Shown here piece after piece: positions 6,673 to 9,194 of a stretch of DNA of 9,194 nt. The translations under genes and the position numbers were made by a program. Below the pieces are notes generated by a model. The model had not been told where the DNA came from. It saw nothing but the letters and a program-made list of their open reading frames with translations, and ran no database searches. Positions within the stretch are counted from its first letter, which is position 1. The number at the start of each line of letters is the position of its first letter. The stretch is from Solobacterium sp. (GTDB lineage Bacteria; Bacillota_I; Bacilli_A; Erysipelotrichales; Erysipelotrichaceae), in the NCBI GenBank assembly GCA_016291725.1, contig JAEEYJ010000147.1, positions 1 to 9,194 of the forward strand. The letters run 5' to 3'.

Positions 6673-6930
6673 ATGTCTGAAACTATTGTTTATAAAACAA
6701 AAGGAGTCTGTTCTTCCCAGATTATCTGTGAAGTGGAAGACAATAAAATCGTTCAGCTGAAGGTGATCGGCGGCTGCAACGGCAATCTGAAGGGGATCAG
6801 TGCGCTTGTCAAAGGCCGGGATGTCGATGAAGTCATTGACGCACTTGACGGTACCCGGTGCGGATTCAAACCGACGAGCTGCCCGGACCAGATTGCGAAA
6901 GCACTCAAACAGTACAAAGCCGGTCACTGA
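6673..6930 (+). CDS. Small TSCPD-domain protein (TIGR03905-like)
   Basis: The 85-residue protein matches the small stand-alone TSCPD family of unknown function. The same domain is found at the C-terminus of B12-dependent ribonucleotide reductases. Five cysteines are spread as Cys13, Cys19, Cys35 (GGCNGN), Cys63 (RCGFKPTSC) and Cys70 within TSCPDQIAKAL. Cys13, Cys35, Cys63 and Cys70 could form a metal site (inference from spacing and the domain's known Cys pattern). There are no membrane segments. The ATG at 6673 has AAAGGAGAG at a good distance and its own promoter, which overlaps the previous gene's stop. It is followed within 40 bases by lspA, with a weak hairpin between. Confidence 0.88.
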   Translation: MSETIVYKTKGVCSSQIICEVEDNKIVQLKVIGGCNGNLKGISALVKGRDVDEVIDALDGTRCGFKPTSCPDQIAKALKQYKAGH

Positions 6931-6939
6931 TCGGTTTTT
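6916..6939 (+). terminator. Weak terminator or attenuator hairpin between the TSCPD gene and lspA
   Basis: AAAGCCGGTC (6916-6925) pairs with GATCGGTTTT (6929-6938), including two G-T pairs, around an ACT loop, and a short T-run follows. The hairpin includes the stop codon of the TSCPD gene. No promoter for lspA is visible after it, so partial read-through is likely. Confidence 0.45.
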
Positions 6940-6966
6940 GCTTTGCACAGACAGCAGGAGAAAACA

Positions 6967-7431
6967 ATGGAATGGGCAATCATGATTGCAGTACTGGTAC
7001 TGGACCAGATCTCCAAATACTGGATCCAGATGAATACAGCGCTGCACGCACATATTGAAATCATCAAGGATTTCTTCTATATCGACTATGTCAGGAACAC
7101 AGGCGCAGCCTGGAGCCTTTTCTCCGGGAAAGTACCGTTTCTGACCGTTGTTTCCATTGTCGAAATGATTGTGATTGCTGTAATACTCATACGCATGCAC
7201 TGCAGACATGAGACAGCATACTGCGTCTCGCTGTCCTTGATGCTGGGCGGCGCCGCCGGAAACCTGATTGACCGGATCCTTCTGGGATATGTACGTGATT
7301 TCCTGCATTTCTACCCGCTGGGGTACAGCTTCCCTGTATTCAATATCGCAGACTGCGGCATTACCATCGGTATGTTTATCGTCATCATACTGATGTTTCT
7401 GGAGGACAGAAAGGAAAAGGAGACTGCATGA
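6967..7431 (+). CDS. lspA: Lipoprotein signal peptidase (signal peptidase II)
   Basis: LspA is the membrane aspartyl protease that removes signal peptides from prolipoproteins after lipid attachment. The 154-residue product has four predicted membrane helices and all family blocks: LDQISKYWI in the first helix region, RNTGAAWSLF, GGAAGNLIDR with catalytic Asp102, and FNIAD with catalytic Asp129. The ATG at 6967 has AGGAG six bases upstream (6956-6960). A TTG at 6943 in frame would add eight polar residues and is less likely. It overlaps the next gene by four bases (ATGA). The lspA-rluD pair is common in Firmicutes. Confidence 0.97.
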   Translation: MEWAIMIAVLVLDQISKYWIQMNTALHAHIEIIKDFFYIDYVRNTGAAWSLFSGKVPFLTVVSIVEMIVIAVILIRMHCRHETAYCVSLSLMLGGAAGNLIDRILLGYVRDFLHFYPLGYSFPVFNIADCGITIGMFIVIILMFLEDRKEKETA

Positions 7432-8345
7432 GAACCGAGACCTATACAGTGGATGAAGACAGCGTCCGGATTGACCGTTGGCTGAGCGAGCGCTCGGAAG
7501 TATCCCGTTCCCGTATCCAGGAACTGATCGATGATGGAAAGATAACTGTTAACGGGAAAGCTGTGCGTACCAGCTACAAGGTATGTACCGGAGATACGAT
7601 TGTTATGGAGATTCCGGACGATACGGTGCTTGATGTACTGCCGGAGGACATTCCACTGGATATCCTCTACGAAGACCATGATATTCTGATCGTCAATAAA
7701 CCGAAGGGCATGGTAGTCCATCCGGCCCCCGGCGTGTCCCACGGCACACTTGTAAATGCCGTTCTGCATCATTGCGATGACCTGTCCGGCATCAACGGTG
7801 TACTGCGCCCGGGCATTGTTCACAGGATTGACAAAGACACGACCGGCTGCATCGTTGTATGCAAGAACGACAAAGCGCACGAGTCCATTGCGGCCCAGCT
7901 GGCCGACAAGACATGCCATCGTGAATATCTCGCTCTGGTAAAAGGAATCATCCACGAAGAAAGCGGGATGATCGACGCGCCGATCGGCAGAGATTCCCGT
8001 GACCGGCAGAAGATGTGTGTTACCGAACGGGGCGGCAGAAGCGCGAGGACAAAGTTCCGGGTACTGGAGCGCTTTTCCGGCTGTACACTTGTGGAATGTA
8101 CACTGGAAACCGGCAGAACCCATCAGATCAGGGTGCATATGAAATACATCGGTCATCCCGTGATCGGTGATGTGAAATACTATCATCCGTGCCGTTTGCT
8201 GGACACACAGGGGCAGGTACTGCATGCATACCGCATTACCCTGGTTCATCCTCGTACAGGGGAGACCATCACAGCAGAGGCACCGCTTCCGGCGTATTTC
8301 GAAGCCCTGCTGAAGGAGCTCAGAGAGGGAAGAAGCATTGAATAG
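7428..8345 (+). CDS. rluD: RluA-family 23S rRNA pseudouridine synthase, RluD type
   Basis: The 305-residue enzyme converts uridines in 23S rRNA to pseudouridine. An N-terminal S4 RNA-binding domain (about residues 11-60, RIDRWLSER...SRSRIQELIDDGKITVNGK) precedes the catalytic domain. The signature HRIDKDTTG (132-140) contains the catalytic Asp135, and ETGRTHQIRVHMKYIGHPVIGD is the later family block. Length and order are normal for the RluD/YlyB branch that follows lspA in Firmicutes; the exact target uridines cannot be read from sequence. The ATG overlaps the lspA stop and has AAGGAG (7417-7422) five bases upstream. The 3' end overlaps the rhomboid gene by eight bases. Confidence 0.93.
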   Translation: MRTETYTVDEDSVRIDRWLSERSEVSRSRIQELIDDGKITVNGKAVRTSYKVCTGDTIVMEIPDDTVLDVLPEDIPLDILYEDHDILIVNKPKGMVVHPAPGVSHGTLVNAVLHHCDDLSGINGVLRPGIVHRIDKDTTGCIVVCKNDKAHESIAAQLADKTCHREYLALVKGIIHEESGMIDAPIGRDSRDRQKMCVTERGGRSARTKFRVLERFSGCTLVECTLETGRTHQIRVHMKYIGHPVIGDVKYYHPCRLLDTQGQVLHAYRITLVHPRTGETITAEAPLPAYFEALLKELREGRSIE

Positions 8346-9132
8346 ACTGAAAAGCACACCACGTGCTACGCTATGCATTATCATACTCTGTACTGTAATG
8401 TTCGTCCCCGTACATCTACTGGATCTGACAGGCAGTACTGCAGAGAATGCAATCCTGTTCGGTGCCTATTACCGTCCTTTTGTCCTGGCAGGGGAATGGT
8501 GGCGCCTGCTGTCCATGGGGCTGATCCATGGCAGCTTCATGCACCTGGCGGTCAATATGTTCAGCCTGTACAACCTTGGCAGTGTTCTGGAAAAGGCCTA
8601 CGGCACTGTACGCTATCTGATCATACTGGTATTGTCTACCCTCTGCGGAGGCCTTCTGACACTGGCCTGCAGCACCAATGCCGTTACAGTCGGACTGTCC
8701 GGCGGACTGTACGGACTGATGGCATCCTGGTTTGTCCTGCTCGGTGTACGCGGAGCGCTCAAGGATCCGTATATGCGCAGCAGCATCTTCCGGATTCTGA
8801 TGATCAACCTGATGATCAATTTCATGCCGAACATCGGTGTTCTGGCGCATCTGGGCGGATTTGCGGGCGGACTGCTGCTGGGGATTGCACTGAGCCCGGA
8901 CCTGGCGGCTTCTTCGCTGAAGCGCAACAGCATGATCTCATTCATCATGCTTGTAATCCTGCTTGGAGCCCGGATTCATTACCGACCGGCCAGGATTCAG
9001 GAAATGTATCTGGGCACAGACATCAAAGTGCTGAGCATGTACAGCAGATACGGACTGTCCGCACATGCGCACAGGATGGCTGTGCGTCTGGATGCACTGT
9101 ATGATATAAACTATCTGAAGAATATGTTCTAG
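8338..9132 (+). CDS. Rhomboid-family intramembrane serine protease
   Basis: This is a 264-residue polytopic membrane protein. Rhomboids cleave within or near membrane helices of substrate proteins. The catalytic dyad is present: Ser121 in GLSGGLYG (GxSGxxxG motif) and His171 in AHLGGFAGG. Asn73, in HLAVNMFSL, matches the conserved oxyanion-region Asn, and WWRLLSMGLIHGSFMH is the typical L1/helix-2 block. I count about seven hydrophobic helices: six core and one extra after the His helix (about 200-217). A cytoplasmic or external tail of about 45 residues follows. The TTG at 8338 has GAGGGA seven bases upstream and keeps the first helix complete. It overlaps rluD by eight bases and is followed by the dCMP deaminase gene after nine bases. 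Substrates are unknown. Confidence 0.93.
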   Translation: MNRLKSTPRATLCIIILCTVMFVPVHLLDLTGSTAENAILFGAYYRPFVLAGEWWRLLSMGLIHGSFMHLAVNMFSLYNLGSVLEKAYGTVRYLIILVLSTLCGGLLTLACSTNAVTVGLSGGLYGLMASWFVLLGVRGALKDPYMRSSIFRILMINLMINFMPNIGVLAHLGGFAGGLLLGIALSPDLAASSLKRNSMISFIMLVILLGARIHYRPARIQEMYLGTDIKVLSMYSRYGLSAHAHRMAVRLDALYDINYLKNMF

Positions 9133-9141
9133 GAGGAAACT

Positions 9142-9194
9142 ATGCCGAAAAGAAGCGATACATTATCTTGGGATGAATATTTCATGGGACTTGC
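9142..9194 (+). CDS. dCMP deaminase / ComEB-type protein, N-terminal fragment
   Basis: Only 17 residues are in the window. They read MPKRSDTLSWDEYFMGLA, which matches the conserved start of the dCMP deaminase family (R-x-D-x-L-S-W-D-E-Y-F-M), enzymes that convert dCMP to dUMP and lie next to late competence genes in Bacillus (comEB). A strong AGGAGG (9131-9136) lies five bases before the ATG and overlaps the rhomboid stop. The zinc site is outside the window. Confidence 0.82.
   Translation, partial: MPKRSDTLSWDEYFMGL

Noticed and set aside
6943..6966. TTG start for lspA eight codons upstream.
   Set aside because: It would add polar residues in front of the first membrane helix, and the AGGAG at 6956-6960 is correctly placed for the ATG at 6967.
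1..9194. Search by eye for CRISPR arrays, insertion sequences, tRNA or rRNA genes, riboswitches (including a THI box near thiN) and phage genes.
   Set aside because: No repeat arrays, transposase-like frames, cloverleaf structures or long leaders were seen. thiN is internal to its operon with no room for a riboswitch.

Overview
The window is about 9.2 kb of gene-dense, housekeeping-type bacterial chromosome. It looks like a low-to-mid GC Firmicute, and the gene order suggests Erysipelotrichia or a relative. This placement is inferred from gene order and protein style, not from a database search. Supporting signs are strong AGGAGG-type ribosome binding sites, common GTG/TTG starts, extended -10 (TGn-TATAAT-like) promoters, a Gram-positive PASTA kinase cluster and a divergent FtsA/FtsZ pair. 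I see no mobile element, CRISPR array, tRNA or rRNA.

Region 1 (1-2944, + strand) is a tightly packed cell-envelope/ribosome-assembly/metabolism operon. It holds the 3' end of a PASTA Ser/Thr kinase, then rsgA (ribosome-assembly GTPase), rpe (ribulose-phosphate 3-epimerase) and thiN (thiamine diphosphokinase). The genes overlap or nearly touch (TGA-T-ATG, ATGA and a TTG start near the rpe stop). This is the same order as prkC-cpgA-rpe-thiN in Bacillus subtilis. A 12-bp hairpin then serves as a bidirectional terminator shared with the convergent rpmB gene (L28, minus strand), also as in Bacillus.

Region 2 (3197-5785) starts with a divergent promoter region of about 190 bp between rpmB and ftsA. 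It is followed by a two-gene ftsA-ftsZ operon closed by a good intrinsic terminator. The FtsA is notable because both phosphate-binding loops of its actin-type ATP site are replaced. The membrane-targeting helix and the FtsZ C-terminal tail are retained.

Region 3 (5785-9194) opens with a gene for a two-part protein: a GNAT-like N-terminal half and a C39/papain-like cysteine peptidase-like C-terminal half. Its promoter sits only about 12 bases ahead of the GTG start, so the mRNA may be leaderless. A second promoter overlaps this gene's stop codon and drives a small TSCPD-domain protein. Then follow lspA (signal peptidase II), an RluD-type pseudouridine synthase, a rhomboid protease and the start of a dCMP deaminase (comEB type), closely spaced and probably co-transcribed. 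A weak hairpin lies between the TSCPD gene and lspA.

Nothing here is a defence system or a mobile cargo. The points most worth following are the pseudo-ATPase-like FtsA, the unrecognised GNAT/C39-like protein beside ftsZ with its leaderless start, and the isolated placement of ftsAZ next to the PASTA kinase operon.
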